DNA of 64,000 nucleotides from an uncultured Pseudomonadales bacterium. GTDB lineage: Bacteria; Pseudomonadota; Gammaproteobacteria; Pseudomonadales; Azotimanducaceae. Positions 46,329 to 55,548 of the stretch are shown here, piece after piece. The notes under the pieces were generated by a model that was not told the DNA's origin, did not search any database, and was given only the letters and a program-made list of their open reading frames with translations. The translations under genes were made by a program, and so were the position numbers. The stretch lies in contig OY282519.1 in the NCBI GenBank assembly GCA_958296405.1, forward strand, positions 1,410,132 to 1,474,131. Reading direction: 5' to 3'. The stretch's first letter is position 1. Each line of letters begins with the position of its first letter.

Positions 46329-46991
46329 ATGGGCTGGATGAAATCGCGGTTTCGCGGCTTCCTGCCGCTGGTGGTGGATCTCGAAACGGGTGGCTTCGAC
46401 AAGGACGCTCATGGCCTGCTGCAGATCGGCGCCGCCAGCCTCTGCTGGACGAACGACGAACTCGAAATCGAGGAACTGGCCACGTGGAACGTCGTGCCGC
46501 ATCCAGACACCCGCGTCGAGGCCGCGTCGCTGCAACTGACGGGCATCGATCTCGACGATCCTGAACGTCTTGCCGAGCCCGAGGAAGCGGCGCTGCGCGA
46601 GCTGTTTCGCTTCGTGCGCAAGGCAGTGCGCCGCCACAGTTGCCGCCGCGCCGTGCTCACCGGACACAACGCGCACTTTGACCATGGCTTCGTGGCGAGC
46701 GCCGCGGTGCGCAATGGCGTGAAGCGCAGCCCGTTTCATCCCTTCACCGTGATCGACACGGCGTCGCTCGCGGCGGTGGCATACGGCCACACGGTGTTGA
46801 GCGAGGCCTGCCAACGCGCTGGCCTCGGCTTCGAAGGCGCCCGCGCGCACGCCGCCGCTTACGACGTGGAGGCTGCCGCGCGGCTCTTCTGCGCCATCGT
46901 GAATGAGTGGGACGCCCTGAAGCTGACCGGCGGCGCAGGCGCCAGCGCCGAAACCTCCTTTGGCGTTCTAGACGGCGCTCCGAAAAGCTGA
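46329..46991 (+). CDS. rnt: Ribonuclease T
   Basis: A 220-residue DEDD exonuclease that trims the 3' ends of tRNA and stable RNA. DEDD motifs are [12 protein letters not shown] (D17, E19), [12 protein letters not shown] and [22 protein letters not shown] matches the conserved RNase T start, and RNase T is mainly a gammaproteobacterial enzyme, supporting the taxonomic call. ATG at 46329 has GGAG just upstream. It is divergent from argG. Confidence 0.93.
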   Translation: MGWMKSRFRGFLPLVVDLETGGFDKDAHGLLQIGAASLCWTNDELEIEELATWNVVPHPDTRVEAASLQLTGIDLDDPERLAEPEEAALRELFRFVRKAVRRHSCRRAVLTGHNAHFDHGFVASAAVRNGVKRSPFHPFTVIDTASLAAVAYGHTVLSEACQRAGLGFEGARAHAAAYDVEAAARLFCAIVNEWDALKLTGGAGASAETSFGVLDGAPKS

Positions 46992-47058
46992 GTGAGACAG
47001 TGAGCGCTTTAACGCGCGGTATCGGTGCGCGGGGCCGCGCCGGCGCGACCTTGGGAGC

Positions 47059-47421
47059 TTAACGCCGATCGGTCTCCGCCGAGGGAGCGTCGGCGTCGGC
47101 GCGCGCCGCGGCCTCTTTGATGAGCGTTTCCAACTCGCCGGCGTGGTGCATTTCGGTGACGATGTCGCAGCCGCCAACCAGTTCGCCTTCCACATAGAGC
47201 TGCGGGAAAGTCGGCCACTGCGCGTATTGCGGCAGCGTCGCCCGGATCTCCGGATGGCTCAGGATGTCCACGTAAGCGAAGCGCTCGCCGCATGACATGA
47301 GGCACTGCACCGTTTGCGCTGAAAAGCCGCATTGCGGCGCTTGGGGCGAGCCCTTCATGTAGAGCAGGATGGGGTTGTCCGCAATCTGCCCCTTGATCGT
47401 GTCTAGCGCTTCTTGGCTCAT
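47059..47421 (-). CDS. grxD: Monothiol glutaredoxin
   Basis: A 120-residue Grx4-type protein that carries 2Fe-2S clusters with glutathione and works with BolA proteins. The active site is CGFS with C31, followed by WPTFPQLYVEGELVGGCDI, the glutathione-binding region. Length and pattern match GrxD, with a short Asp/Ala-rich tail. It converges with rnt. Confidence 0.96.
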   Translation of the reverse strand: MSQEALDTIKGQIADNPILLYMKGSPQAPQCGFSAQTVQCLMSCGERFAYVDILSHPEIRATLPQYAQWPTFPQLYVEGELVGGCDIVTEMHHAGELETLIKEAAARADADAPSAETDRR

Positions 47422-47614
47422 CTCGCTGTTGCTTCCAGTCGCCTTCCCAATGCGGCAATTCTAGCACTGCATTCAAGTGGGTCGCGCCAGTCGCCAAGAG
47501 CAAGCGGCGTGCCTGCCGGCGCGGTCGCCCTCGGCTTGGACTAAGACGTTTCGATTCGAGAACCCCGCAAATCCGAAGACCAGAAAAAAAGTCGAGAAAT
47601 CGAGGCGGAATATC

Positions 47615-47643
47615 TTGCATAAATACACAAATACACATATGAT
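47615..47643 (+). promoter_or_regulatory. Sigma70-type promoter for the PcfJ-like gene
   Basis: TTGCAT (47615-47620) and TATGAT (47638-47643) with exactly 17 bases between, in an AT-rich patch that contrasts with the GC-rich surroundings. The start codon at 47680 lies 37 bases after the -10 box. The rest of the 258-base gap from grxD shows no gene. Confidence 0.65.
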
Positions 47644-47679
47644 GATCACCCTTCAACATCGAACGCCAAAGGAGTGAAC

Positions 47680-48741
47680 ATGCCAAGACCGACCTTTCAT
47701 CAACCGTCGCCACGCGGCCGGCCTTCACCGGCACCCAAGGTGTCGAGGCTGCTCGCGCAAATCGCCTCGGCGATCGCCGAGGCATGCGTCCCGGATGCCT
47801 TGAAGGAGCGCTTGCCGAAGGCCCTGCATTGCGCCGTCAATCGCTTTCTCGAAGTCCCGGAGCGCCGCCGCAGCCGCGCCGCCATCGTTGCGGCGAACAG
47901 GCTGGTTCGGCGGACGCTGCGTCGGGTCGAACTCGCCATTGGCCACGTCGACGGGCATCCCGACGGCGATGTCCGCCGCCAAGCGGTGCGGTTCCTGCGC
48001 GCCTGCCAGAGCCTCTCGTTCGATGTCATCGTCAAGCGGTCCCGCAGGTTCCGGGGTCTCTTGAACAAGGCTGGCCATCGCCGCAAAGAACGGGCGCTGC
48101 GGGCGGCCGCATGGCGGGGCCACGTGGACGAGGACTGCGAGCTCGTGAAAGTGGTGACGGTCGATCACCTGCGCTCCGTGGGACGCGCGCTCGATCTATG
48201 CGTTGCGCATTGCGATGAGTTCGGGCGCTCCTACCACAGCGCCCTCAGAACCGGCGCGAGCAGCTACTACGTGCTCCAGGAGGAAGGCAAGCCGCGCTGG
48301 CTCATGCAGGTGAACGGCGAATTGGGCGAAGTGGAGGAGATCAAGGGTGGCTCTGCCGGCCCGGTGTCGTTCGACCAGCGGCAAGGGCTCCGCATCCTTC
48401 GCATGGTGCATGCGCACGCCGACGACATCTGCGCGTTCGCGAGCGTTGGCGCCTTCAGCCCCTATGTCGCCATGGCGAAGCGCGTCCGGCGGAAGTCCGT
48501 GCTGGCTGGGCATCGCTACACGGTTGACGCCTTTCCCGACGAGGCGGCAATCGCCATTCGACAGTCGCGCCGGCCAGGACAGTCGCCTTGGTCGCTATTC
48601 ACACGGCAGTCGGCCGATGGCGGCCACCTAGGCTGTTGGCGCGAAGCGTATGAGTACGGCATGTCCGAGGGCGAGCTCGTCGACCTGCTGTTGGCTGATG
48701 CCGATCTCGCACAGGCGCTCCGCCGGCTATTCGTGGACTAG
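47680..48741 (+). CDS. PcfJ-like protein, function unknown
   Basis: A 353-residue basic protein. The middle part (about 165-245) reads LRSVGRALDLCVAH, then SYHSALRTG, SSYYVLQEEGKPRWLMQV and VEEIKGG. This Gly-x-x-(L/M)-x-x-CV plus beta-strand pattern resembles PcfJ-like proteins known from conjugative plasmids and phages; their function is not established. The N-terminus is Arg- and Pro-rich. ATG at 47680 is preceded by AAAGGAG, 6 bases away; GTG at 47674 is in frame but overlaps that site. It is the first gene of an accessory-looking set with small DNA-binding proteins and ParA. Confidence 0.6.
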   Translation: MPRPTFHQPSPRGRPSPAPKVSRLLAQIASAIAEACVPDALKERLPKALHCAVNRFLEVPERRRSRAAIVAANRLVRRTLRRVELAIGHVDGHPDGDVRRQAVRFLRACQSLSFDVIVKRSRRFRGLLNKAGHRRKERALRAAAWRGHVDEDCELVKVVTVDHLRSVGRALDLCVAHCDEFGRSYHSALRTGASSYYVLQEEGKPRWLMQVNGELGEVEEIKGGSAGPVSFDQRQGLRILRMVHAHADDICAFASVGAFSPYVAMAKRVRRKSVLAGHRYTVDAFPDEAAIAIRQSRRPGQSPWSLFTRQSADGGHLGCWREAYEYGMSEGELVDLLLADADLAQALRRLFVD

Positions 48742-48784
48742 ATCAACGGAATCGGCGCCCGCGGGCGCCACGATGAGGAAGCAT

Positions 48785-48976
48785 ATGATGGCTAGGAAAG
48801 GGATAAACTCGGCGCGGCGGGAGAAGGAGCGGTTCGTCTCAGACAAGGAGCGGCGCGAGATCGCCCGCAACTTGGAGTTGGACGTGAAGCGATTTGTTGA
48901 CGATGGGGGCGAGATTGTGCGTGTCGCGCGCAGACGGCGGCCTGCCAAGCAGACAATCCATGCCAACAAGAGATGA
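48785..48976 (+). CDS. Small basic protein, function unknown
   Basis: A 63-residue protein rich in Arg and Lys, with SDKERREIARNLELDV and FVDDGGEIVRV in the middle. The pattern of a charged helix followed by GG-x-I-x-x-V recalls small putative transcription regulators, but I do not recognise a family. GAGGA lies 5-6 bases before the ATG at 48785. Its end overlaps the start of the ribbon-helix-helix gene by 17 bases. Confidence 0.55.
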   Translation: MMARKGINSARREKERFVSDKERREIARNLELDVKRFVDDGGEIVRVARRRRPAKQTIHANKR

Positions 48977-49250
48977 CCGTGAAGCGGCCGCCGTCCCGTC
49001 ACCGGGGCGGCGGCGCACCGTCATCGACCTGCGGGCGAATCCGCCGGCCATCAAGCGCTTGAGCGTGAATCTGGAGGCGGCGCTGCACACCCGATTCAAA
49101 ACCGCATGCAGCGCGACGAACCGCAAGATGATGGCGGAGATGGTGGCTTTCGTGGAGCGCCGCACGGAAGAGCTGGAGGCCGAGGCCGAGGCTCGAAAGC
49201 AGTTTGCCGGCGCTGGGTCGCGCCGCGAGTTCACCGACGGCGCCAACTGA
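48960..49250 (+). CDS. Ribbon-helix-helix DNA-binding protein, ParG-like
   Basis: A 96-residue protein with a disordered charged N-terminus and a ribbon-helix-helix segment at about 35-70: KRLSVNLEAALHTRFKTAC then RKMMAEMVAFVERR. ParG-type centromere-binding proteins have this layout, a flexible N-terminal tail plus RHH, and act with a ParA ATPase; a ParA gene follows after 160 bases. It may instead be an antitoxin or a local repressor. It overlaps the small gene before it. Confidence 0.65.
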   Translation: MPTRDDREAAAVPSPGRRRTVIDLRANPPAIKRLSVNLEAALHTRFKTACSATNRKMMAEMVAFVERRTEELEAEAEARKQFAGAGSRREFTDGAN

Positions 49251-49343
49251 GGCCAGCCGGCCACCCGGCGCCCTTCAGCCGGCGTCACCGCCAAACGCAA
49301 CAGATTGACGCCGCGGCGAAACACAACAGCAACAAAATCAAAG

Positions 49344-49385
49344 TGGTTTGGGGAGGCCGATCGGCGTATGGTTGGCCACAAACCA
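49344..49385. promoter_or_regulatory. Nested inverted repeats between the RHH and parA genes
   Basis: TGGTTTG (49344-49350) and CAAACCA (49379-49385) flank a perfect 10-base palindrome GCCGATCGGC (49356-49365). It ends 25 bases before the parA start. It could be the operator or centromere-like site of the RHH protein; short palindromes also arise by chance in GC-rich DNA. Confidence 0.4.
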
Positions 49386-49410
49386 TGCACAGCGAAGCAG
49401 TGGCGGAATG

Positions 49411-50217
49411 ATGCGACCTTTGCGGATACTGATCGTCAACGCCAAGGGCGGCTGCGGAAAGACCACAATCGCCACCAATCTCGCCGTCGCCTATGCCCGC
49501 CAAGGATTGGGCGTCGCGCTTGTGGATCAAGATTCCCAAGGCTCCGCCGAGGCATGGGCGCACCAGCGCGAAGCGAGCCTCGCCAAAGTGGAGTTCGTCG
49601 CGCAACGCCGCGCCACCATGTATCAAACCCAAGCGTGGCGCGATCGGCTGCCGCATGGCGTGGAGCGCGCCGTCATCGATGCGGCGTCGGTGGCGACGGA
49701 ACGGAACCTCGACGATTACTTCCGCGAGAGCGACGCGTTTTTGGTGCCCATGCTGCCATCGCCAATCGACATTCGCGCCGGCGGCAAGTTCATCGACAGC
49801 TTGTTGAACCATCGCTCTTATCGGTCTCACCCAGTGCCCATCGGCGTGTTGGCGAACCGGGTGGTGAAGCGCGCCGTCGCCTATGACCGGCTAACGCGCT
49901 TTCTCGAGCGCTTGCCCGTGCCCACTGTGGCGACCTTCGCAGACAGCCAGCTCTATCTGCATGCGGCGGAGGTTGGCGCCGGCATTCTGGATTTTCCGCA
50001 CGACAGCCGCTTCGCGGCGGAACGCGGCGAGTGGAGTGCGCTGCTGCGTTGGTTGGAAGCGGCGCTGGCGGACAAGAGCGCACCGCCCGCCCGCCCATCG
50101 GCGCAAGCCGGCAAGGCTGCTGCCGCTGAGCGCGCGCGCAGCACCCCCGCGCCGATGGCGCCGCGGCGCGCCCCGCTGCTCGCCGCCCGCGAGGTCGAGC
50201 CGGCGGTGGGGGCGTAA
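49411..50217 (+). CDS. ParA family ATPase
   Basis: A 268-residue deviant Walker ATPase: NAKGGCGKTT near the N-terminus and VALVDQDSQGSAEAW as the Walker A' region. It belongs to the ParA/MinD group that moves plasmids, chromosomes or protein clusters over the nucleoid. No parB gene is next to it; the partner may be the RHH protein upstream. Orphan ParA proteins with the GGCGKTT loop are also common chromosomal genes in Gammaproteobacteria, so plasmid origin is not certain. The C-terminal 50 residues are an Ala/Pro-rich tail. ATG 49411 is chosen over 49408 because of GGCGGA spacing. Confidence 0.85.
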   Translation: MRPLRILIVNAKGGCGKTTIATNLAVAYARQGLGVALVDQDSQGSAEAWAHQREASLAKVEFVAQRRATMYQTQAWRDRLPHGVERAVIDAASVATERNLDDYFRESDAFLVPMLPSPIDIRAGGKFIDSLLNHRSYRSHPVPIGVLANRVVKRAVAYDRLTRFLERLPVPTVATFADSQLYLHAAEVGAGILDFPHDSRFAAERGEWSALLRWLEAALADKSAPPARPSAQAGKAAAAERARSTPAPMAPRRAPLLAAREVEPAVGA

Positions 50218-50389
50218 CCGCCCCCAAAACGTCGCGCGCCATCCCGCTGCCTCGCGTTTCTTCCTCTCGTTTCTGCGGCCCTTGGCTCTGCGCCAAGCCG
50301 CGGCTGCGTGTGAGCCTCGCCCACCGCCCGGCTTCGCTCATTTCCCGCTTGCTATAGTGCCGGCAACACCGCACTGAGGAGCGTCGCCC

Positions 50390-51349
50390 ATGGGCCGCGA
50401 TTGGCATGCCCCCGTCCGCTACCCAGACTTGGATGTGCGGGTGCTGGATCCGCGCTTTCGGAAGTATGTGCTTGGCAGCGCCGCCATTGAACGCCTCTAC
50501 ACTGGCTGCCGCTGGGCGGAAGGGCCTGTTTGGTTCGGCGACAGCCGCCAATTGCTGTGGAGCGATATCCCCAACGACCGCATCCTCCGTTGGGACGAAG
50601 ACAGCGGCGCCGTGAGCGTTTACCGCAGCCCGGCGAACAACGCCAATGGCAACACGCGCGATCGCCAAGGTCGTCTTGTCACTTGCGAACACGACTCCCG
50701 GCGCGTCACCCGCACCGAGCACGACGGCACCATCACGGTGCTTGCGGATGCCTGCGACGGTAAGCGCCTGAACGCGCCCAACGACGTCGTCGTGCATCCA
50801 GATGGCGGCGTCTGGTTCACCGACCCTGGCTATGGCATCCACGGCAACTACGAGGGCCACAAGGCGCCGTTCGAGCTGCCGGAGCGCACCTATCGCATCG
50901 ATCCCGGCACGCAGCGCGTCACAGTGGCGGAGGAGACTCTCCTGAAGCCCAATGGCCTCGCGTTCTCGCCAGACTGCAAGACGCTCTACATCGTGGACAC
51001 GGGGGCGTCCCACAAACGTGGGCACCCGCGCACGATCTCGGCGTTCGACGTCGTGGAAGGCAAAACGTTGGCTGCGCCGCGCATCTTCTGCGACATGGGC
51101 AAGGGCGGCTCAGACGGCATTCGGGTGGACATGGACGGCAACGTCTGGGCCGCTGCCGGCTGGGGCGGCGAAGGCTATGACGGCGTTCATGTGTTCGCGC
51201 CGGACGGCGCGCAAATCGGTGCCATCCTCTTGCCGGAGCCGGCGTCCAACGTCTGCTTCGGCGGCGTGAAGCGCAATCGCCTGTTCATCTCGGCGTCCCA
51301 ATCCCTGTATTCGCTGTATGTCGAAACGCAGGGAATGGCCTACGTCTAG
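50390..51349 (+). CDS. SMP-30/gluconolactonase family protein
   Basis: A 319-residue six-bladed beta-propeller of the SMP-30/Gnl/LRE family. Metal ligands can be placed at E44 (WAEGPVW), the Asn of LNAPNDVVVHPDG and the Asp of GGSDGIRVDMDGN. GNTRDRQGRLVTCEH and KPNGLAFSPD are also typical. Members are lactonases of sugar acids or organophosphate hydrolases. No signal peptide. It lies just upstream of the str operon, where rpoC is found in many bacteria. Confidence 0.9.
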   Translation: MGRDWHAPVRYPDLDVRVLDPRFRKYVLGSAAIERLYTGCRWAEGPVWFGDSRQLLWSDIPNDRILRWDEDSGAVSVYRSPANNANGNTRDRQGRLVTCEHDSRRVTRTEHDGTITVLADACDGKRLNAPNDVVVHPDGGVWFTDPGYGIHGNYEGHKAPFELPERTYRIDPGTQRVTVAEETLLKPNGLAFSPDCKTLYIVDTGASHKRGHPRTISAFDVVEGKTLAAPRIFCDMGKGGSDGIRVDMDGNVWAAAGWGGEGYDGVHVFAPDGAQIGAILLPEPASNVCFGGVKRNRLFISASQSLYSLYVETQGMAYV

Positions 51350-51458
51350 GCCGTTTGGCGCCGCGTGGCGAGCGCCGCGCAGCGAAGGGACCGAACAGAT
51401 GGCGCGCCGGGAGAAGCGGACAGATCAGTTTGCTATCGACAGAACCCGGCACCACTCC

Positions 51459-51487
51459 TTGCTACGCGCATTTCCCCCCTATAGAAT
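51459..51487 (+). promoter_or_regulatory. Promoter of the str operon (rpsL-rpsG-fusA)
   Basis: TTGCTA (51459-51464) and TAGAAT (51482-51487) with 17 bases between; an overlapping TATAGA (51480) gives 15. The transcript would have a leader of about 85 bases before rpsL. Its presence fits with rpsL being the first gene of the operon here, since no rpoBC lies upstream. Confidence 0.55.
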
Positions 51488-51580
51488 CGCCCCCCTTTCC
51501 CGACGGGTGCGCGGCTTGGCGGCGCATCCTTAAGGCTCGCCCCGCGGCGCATTGCCGGGCGGCGCAGGTGTGGAGACCAC

Positions 51581-51952
51581 ATGGCCACCATCGGTCAGCT
51601 AGTGCGCAAGCCGCGCAAGCGGCGCGTGCGCAAGAACATCGTCCCGGCGCTGCAGGGGTCGCCGCAGAAGCGCGGCGTCTGCACGCGGGTGTACACCACA
51701 ACGCCCAAGAAGCCCAACTCCGCGCTGCGGAAGGTGTGTCGGGTGCGGCTCACCAACGGCTACGAGGTGAACTCCTACATCGGCGGCGAAGGCCACAACC
51801 TGCAGGAACACTCGGTGGTGCTCATTCGCGGTGGGCGTGTGCGAGATTTGCCGGGTGTGCGCTACCACACCATTCGCGGCAAGCTCGATGCGTCTGGCGT
51901 GGCGGATCGGCGCGGCGCCCGTTCCAAGTACGGCGCCAAGCGGCCGAAGTAG
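51581..51952 (+). CDS. rpsL: 30S ribosomal protein S12
   Basis: A 123-residue S12, decoding-centre protein of the small subunit. [14 protein letters not shown] carries the normal K43, but the second streptomycin-associated site reads [13 protein letters not shown], with Arg at residue 88 where E. coli and most bacteria have Lys. The aspartate that is beta-methylthiolated in many bacteria (D89) is kept. It is followed by rpsG and fusA in the usual order. Confidence 0.98.
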   Translation: MATIGQLVRKPRKRRVRKNIVPALQGSPQKRGVCTRVYTTTPKKPNSALRKVCRVRLTNGYEVNSYIGGEGHNLQEHSVVLIRGGRVRDLPGVRYHTIRGKLDASGVADRRGARSKYGAKRPK

Positions 51953-52019
51953 GAATCCAAACGGCATCCGAGTAAGGCTGCCCGCGCGTGGCAGACTCAC
52001 CTGAAGGAGAGGAGCGCAA

Positions 52020-52490
52020 ATGCCGAGGCGAAGAGTCGTCGCGAAGCGGGAGATCATCCCGGACCCGAAATACCACAATCAGACGGTGACGAAATTCGTC
52101 AACCATGTGATGGTGAGCGGCAAGAAGGCCGTCGCGGAGCGCATTGTCTATGGGGCGCTCACCCGCATCGAACAACGCGAGAAGGGTGACCCGGTGGGAA
52201 CCTTCGAGAAGGCGTTGGAAGCCGTGGCGCCGTTCGTCGAAGTGAAGTCGCGGCGCGTTGGCGGCGCCACCTATCAGGTGCCGGTGGAAGTGCGCGCCTC
52301 GCGGCGTCAGGCGCTTGCCATGCGCTGGCTGGTGGACAGCGCTCGCGGGCGCGGCGAGAAGTCCATGGCGGCGCGCTTGGCCGGCGAATTGATGGACGCC
52401 GCGGAAGGCCGCGGCGGCGCGGTGCGCAAGCGCGAAGACACGCACCGCATGGCGGACGCGAACCGGGCGTTCTCCCACTACCGCTTCTAG
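52020..52490 (+). CDS. rpsG: 30S ribosomal protein S7
   Basis: A 156-residue S7, which binds the head of 16S rRNA at the E site and is the autogenous repressor of the str operon in E. coli. [39 protein letters not shown] and the C-terminal [19 protein letters not shown] are typical. GAAGGAGAGGAG stands just before the ATG. It lies 67 bases after rpsL. Confidence 0.98.
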   Translation: MPRRRVVAKREIIPDPKYHNQTVTKFVNHVMVSGKKAVAERIVYGALTRIEQREKGDPVGTFEKALEAVAPFVEVKSRRVGGATYQVPVEVRASRRQALAMRWLVDSARGRGEKSMAARLAGELMDAAEGRGGAVRKREDTHRMADANRAFSHYRF

Positions 52491-52573
52491 AAACTCCCTG
52501 CGCGCGATGTGGGTGCGCGCGGCATGACGCCGCGCGGACTGCCTGCGCGATGCGCGATGAAGGAAATGCAAGG

Positions 52574-54673
52574 ATGGCTCGCAGCACACCCATTGGACGA
52601 TATCGCAACATCGGCATCGTCGCGCATGTGGACGCCGGCAAGACGACCACCTCTGAACGGGTGCTCTTCTACACGGGTCTCTCCCACAAAATCGGCGAGG
52701 TGCATGATGGCGCCGCGGTGATGGACTGGATGGAGCAGGAGCAGGAACGGGGCATCACCATCACTTCCGCTGCCACCACCTGCTTTTGGGCTGGCACCAA
52801 AGGCCAGTTCGACGAACACCGCATCAACATCATCGACACCCCAGGCCATGTGGACTTCACCATTGAGGTGGAGCGCTCCCTGCGCGTTTTGGATGGCGCC
52901 TTGGTGGTTTTCTGCGGCACGTCTGGCGTGGAGCCACAATCTGAGACGGTGTGGCGCCAAGCGAACCGCTACGAGGTGCCGCGGGTGGTCTTCGTCAACA
53001 AGATGGATCGCGCCGGCGCGGATTTCCTGCGCGTCGTCGGGCAGATCAAGGAACGGCTCGCGGCCACGCCGGTGCCGGTGCAATTGCCTTGGGGCGCGGA
53101 GGATGCCTTCAAGGGCGTCATCGACTTGGTGACGATGAAGGCGATCACTTGGACGGACGAAGACTTGGGCGCCGCGGCCCACGAGGAGGCCATCCCGGAA
53201 CACCTCGCCGAGGCAGCGGAGCGTTTGCGCGAGCACATGGTGGAAGCCGCGGCGGAGGCCACCGAGGAGTTGATGGATCGCTATCTGGAGGATGGCGACC
53301 TATCGCCCGAGGACATTCGCCAAGGCCTGCGCATTCGCACGCTGGACAACGAAATCGTGCCGGCGCTTTGCGGTTCGGCGTTCAAGAACAAGGGTGTGCA
53401 GCCGATGCTGGACGCGGTGGTGGATTTCCTGCCGGCGCCCACGGAAGTGAAGGCCATCGAGGGCGTGTTGGAAGACGATGCCACCGTGGCGCGCTGCACG
53501 TCGGACGACGACGAGCCGTTCGCCGCGCTCGCGTTCAAGATCGCGACGGATCCGTTCGTCGGCACGCTCACCTTCTTCCGCGTCTACTCCGGCGTGCTCG
53601 CGTCTGGCGACCGGGTGCTGAACTCGGTGAGGGGCAAGCGCGAGCGCGTAGGGCGCATGGTGCAAATGCATGCCAACAGCCGCAACGAAATCCAAGAGGT
53701 GCGCGCCGGCGACATCGCCGCCGCCATTGGCCTGAAGGACATCACCACTGGCGACACCCTCTGCGATGTGCGCCGCGCCATCACCTTGGAGCGCATGGAG
53801 TTTCCGGAGCCGGTGATCAGCGTGGCGGTGGAGCCGAAGTCCGTGGCAGACCAAGAGCGCATGTCCACCGCGTTGGGCAAGCTCGCGCAGGAAGATCCGT
53901 CGTTCCGCGTCTCCGCAGACGCCGAGTCCGGGCAGACGATCATCGCCGGCATGGGCGAACTGCACTTGGAAGTGCTGGTAGACCGGATGAAGCGCGAGTT
54001 CAGCGTGGAAGCGGCCATTGGCAAGCCGCAGGTGGCGTATCGGGAAACCATCCGCAAATCTGTGGAATCCGAGGGACGGTTCGTGCGGCAAACCGGCGGG
54101 CGCGGCCAATATGGCCATGTCTGGTTGCGCTTGGAGCCCTTTGACGCTGCGGTGGATGGCGCCGCCTATGAGTTCGCGGACGAGATTGTCGGCGGAGCGG
54201 TGCCGAAGGAGTACATCCCGGCGGTGGAACGGGGCATCGCCGGGCAGATGGAGAACGGCGTGCTCGCCGGCTATCCGCTCATCGGCGTCCGCGCCACGCT
54301 GTACGATGGCTCGTTCCATGAAGTGGATTCTTCCGAAATCGCCTTCAAGGTGGCCGGCGCCACGGCGCTGAAGGAGGGTGCCCTGCGCGCCAACCCAGTG
54401 CTGCTTGAGCCGATCATGAGCGTGGAGGTGGTCACGCCGGCGGACTACATGGGGCAGGTGGTGGGCGACCTGAACCGCCGCCGCGGCATCATCGAGAGCT
54501 TGGACGAGAACCCGTCCGGCAAGATCGTGCGCTGCTTCGTGCCGTTGGGCGAGATGTTCGGCTACGCGACAGACTTGCGTTCCGCCACCCAAGGCCGCGC
54601 CACATTCACGATGGAGTTCGCGCGGTATGACGAAGTGCCACGCAGCGTCGCCGCGCACATCTTGAACCGGTAG
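52574..54673 (+). CDS. fusA: Elongation factor G
   Basis: A 699-residue translocation GTPase. The G motifs are AHVDAGKTT (G1), the switch-region [17 protein letters not shown] (G3) and NKMDRAGAD (G4); domains II to V follow, ending in [13 protein letters not shown]. The frame is open 8 codons upstream, but ATG at 52574 starts the conserved [15 protein letters not shown] and has GAAGGA 9 bases before it. tuf, which usually follows, is not here. Confidence 0.97.
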   Translation: MARSTPIGRYRNIGIVAHVDAGKTTTSERVLFYTGLSHKIGEVHDGAAVMDWMEQEQERGITITSAATTCFWAGTKGQFDEHRINIIDTPGHVDFTIEVERSLRVLDGALVVFCGTSGVEPQSETVWRQANRYEVPRVVFVNKMDRAGADFLRVVGQIKERLAATPVPVQLPWGAEDAFKGVIDLVTMKAITWTDEDLGAAAHEEAIPEHLAEAAERLREHMVEAAAEATEELMDRYLEDGDLSPEDIRQGLRIRTLDNEIVPALCGSAFKNKGVQPMLDAVVDFLPAPTEVKAIEGVLEDDATVARCTSDDDEPFAALAFKIATDPFVGTLTFFRVYSGVLASGDRVLNSVRGKRERVGRMVQMHANSRNEIQEVRAGDIAAAIGLKDITTGDTLCDVRRAITLERMEFPEPVISVAVEPKSVADQERMSTALGKLAQEDPSFRVSADAESGQTIIAGMGELHLEVLVDRMKREFSVEAAIGKPQVAYRETIRKSVESEGRFVRQTGGRGQYGHVWLRLEPFDAAVDGAAYEFADEIVGGAVPKEYIPAVERGIAGQMENGVLAGYPLIGVRATLYDGSFHEVDSSEIAFKVAGATALKEGALRANPVLLEPIMSVEVVTPADYMGQVVGDLNRRRGIIESLDENPSGKIVRCFVPLGEMFGYATDLRSATQGRATFTMEFARYDEVPRSVAAHILNR

Positions 54674-55042
54674 CGCAGCGCAAAGGGCCGCTCCGGAACG
54701 GCGCACTTGGTTCGCCGCGCCGCGCCGGACGGCTGCGAGCAAGGCCGTTCGTGGGGGCGAAAGAGACGGGGGACGTGGAGGAACGAAAGGCCGCGAAAAA
54801 AAGATGCCGCGCATCGTTGCGTAACGGAAACGGGCTTACTACAATGCTCGGTTCCTTGCGGCGGCAAGGCGGGTGCCCTTGGGTGGCCGTCCGGTTGTCG
54901 CGGCTGGTGAGAGAGTTCCGCCACATCGACAGCGTGAAAACGCTAGCAGGAGTACATCACGGCCGAGCGGGCGCCCAGTGCGCGCGAGGCCACCTTGCGC
55001 CGCCGGCGTCGCTGGCGGGGTTGGGTCGCTTGAGGAAAGGGT
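54674..55042 (+). promoter_or_regulatory. 369-base gap between fusA and rpsJ with the S10 operon promoter
   Basis: TTGCGT (54817-54822) and TACAAT (54840-54845), 17 bases apart, make a good housekeeping promoter. The transcript would have a leader of nearly 190 bases before rpsJ, long enough for the L4-type control known from the E. coli S10 operon, though I see no obvious E. coli-like hairpin. The upstream part is purine-rich. No open frame resembles tuf or any other protein. Confidence 0.6.
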
Positions 55043-55357
55043 TTGAGCCAGAGTCAGCGCATTCGCATACGCCTGAAGGCGTTCGATCATCGGTTGATCG
55101 ACGTCTCGACGGAAGAGATCGTCGAAACGGCGAAACGCACGGGCGCCCAAGTGCTCGGCCCCATTCCTTTGCCCACGCGCAAGGAACGCTACACCGTGCT
55201 CATTTCGCCCCATGTGGACAAGGACGCACGGGACCAGTACGAGATTCGCACGCACAAGCGGCTCTTGGACATCGTCGACCCGACGGAGAAAACCGTTGAT
55301 GCGTTGATGAAACTCGATCTCGCCGCCGGTGTGGAGGTGCAGATCAGCTTGAATTGA
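55043..55357 (+). CDS. rpsJ: 30S ribosomal protein S10 (NusE)
   Basis: A 104-residue S10, also the NusE partner of NusB in antitermination. [35 protein letters not shown] and [13 protein letters not shown] are conserved. The start is TTG at 55043, 7 bases after GAGG, as no ATG is available at the right place. It opens the S10 operon; a hairpin separates it from rplC. Confidence 0.97.
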   Translation: MSQSQRIRIRLKAFDHRLIDVSTEEIVETAKRTGAQVLGPIPLPTRKERYTVLISPHVDKDARDQYEIRTHKRLLDIVDPTEKTVDALMKLDLAAGVEVQISLN

Positions 55358-55371
55358 GGTGCAGAACATGG

Positions 55372-55401
55372 AACGCCGCCTGAACTTGAAGGCGGCGTTT
55401 T
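55372..55401 (+). terminator. Terminator-like hairpin between rpsJ and rplC
   Basis: AACGCCGCC (55372-55380) pairs perfectly with GGCGGCGTT (55391-55399) around a 10-base loop, followed by TT and then C. With the last stem bases this makes a TTTT run. It has the form of a weak intrinsic terminator or attenuator, 15 bases after the rpsJ stop and about 150 before rplC. Confidence 0.6.
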
Positions 55402-55548
55402 CGTAAACGGGCAGCGTCGCAGATGGTGGCAGCCCGCTTTGAAGGGCGGGATGCGCATCGGCAGCAAGGGAAGCGGATGCGGCCCGGTGGCGTGAAAGAG
55501 GCAACGAACGGCGCGCGGGCGCCGAGGAAAGAGGCCGAGGAACAACGA

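Noticed and set aside
54674-55042. A degenerate tuf gene in the fusA-rpsJ gap
   Set aside because: The gap is only 369 bases, and none of its frames shows an EF-Tu motif such as GHVDHGKTT or NKCDMVDD.
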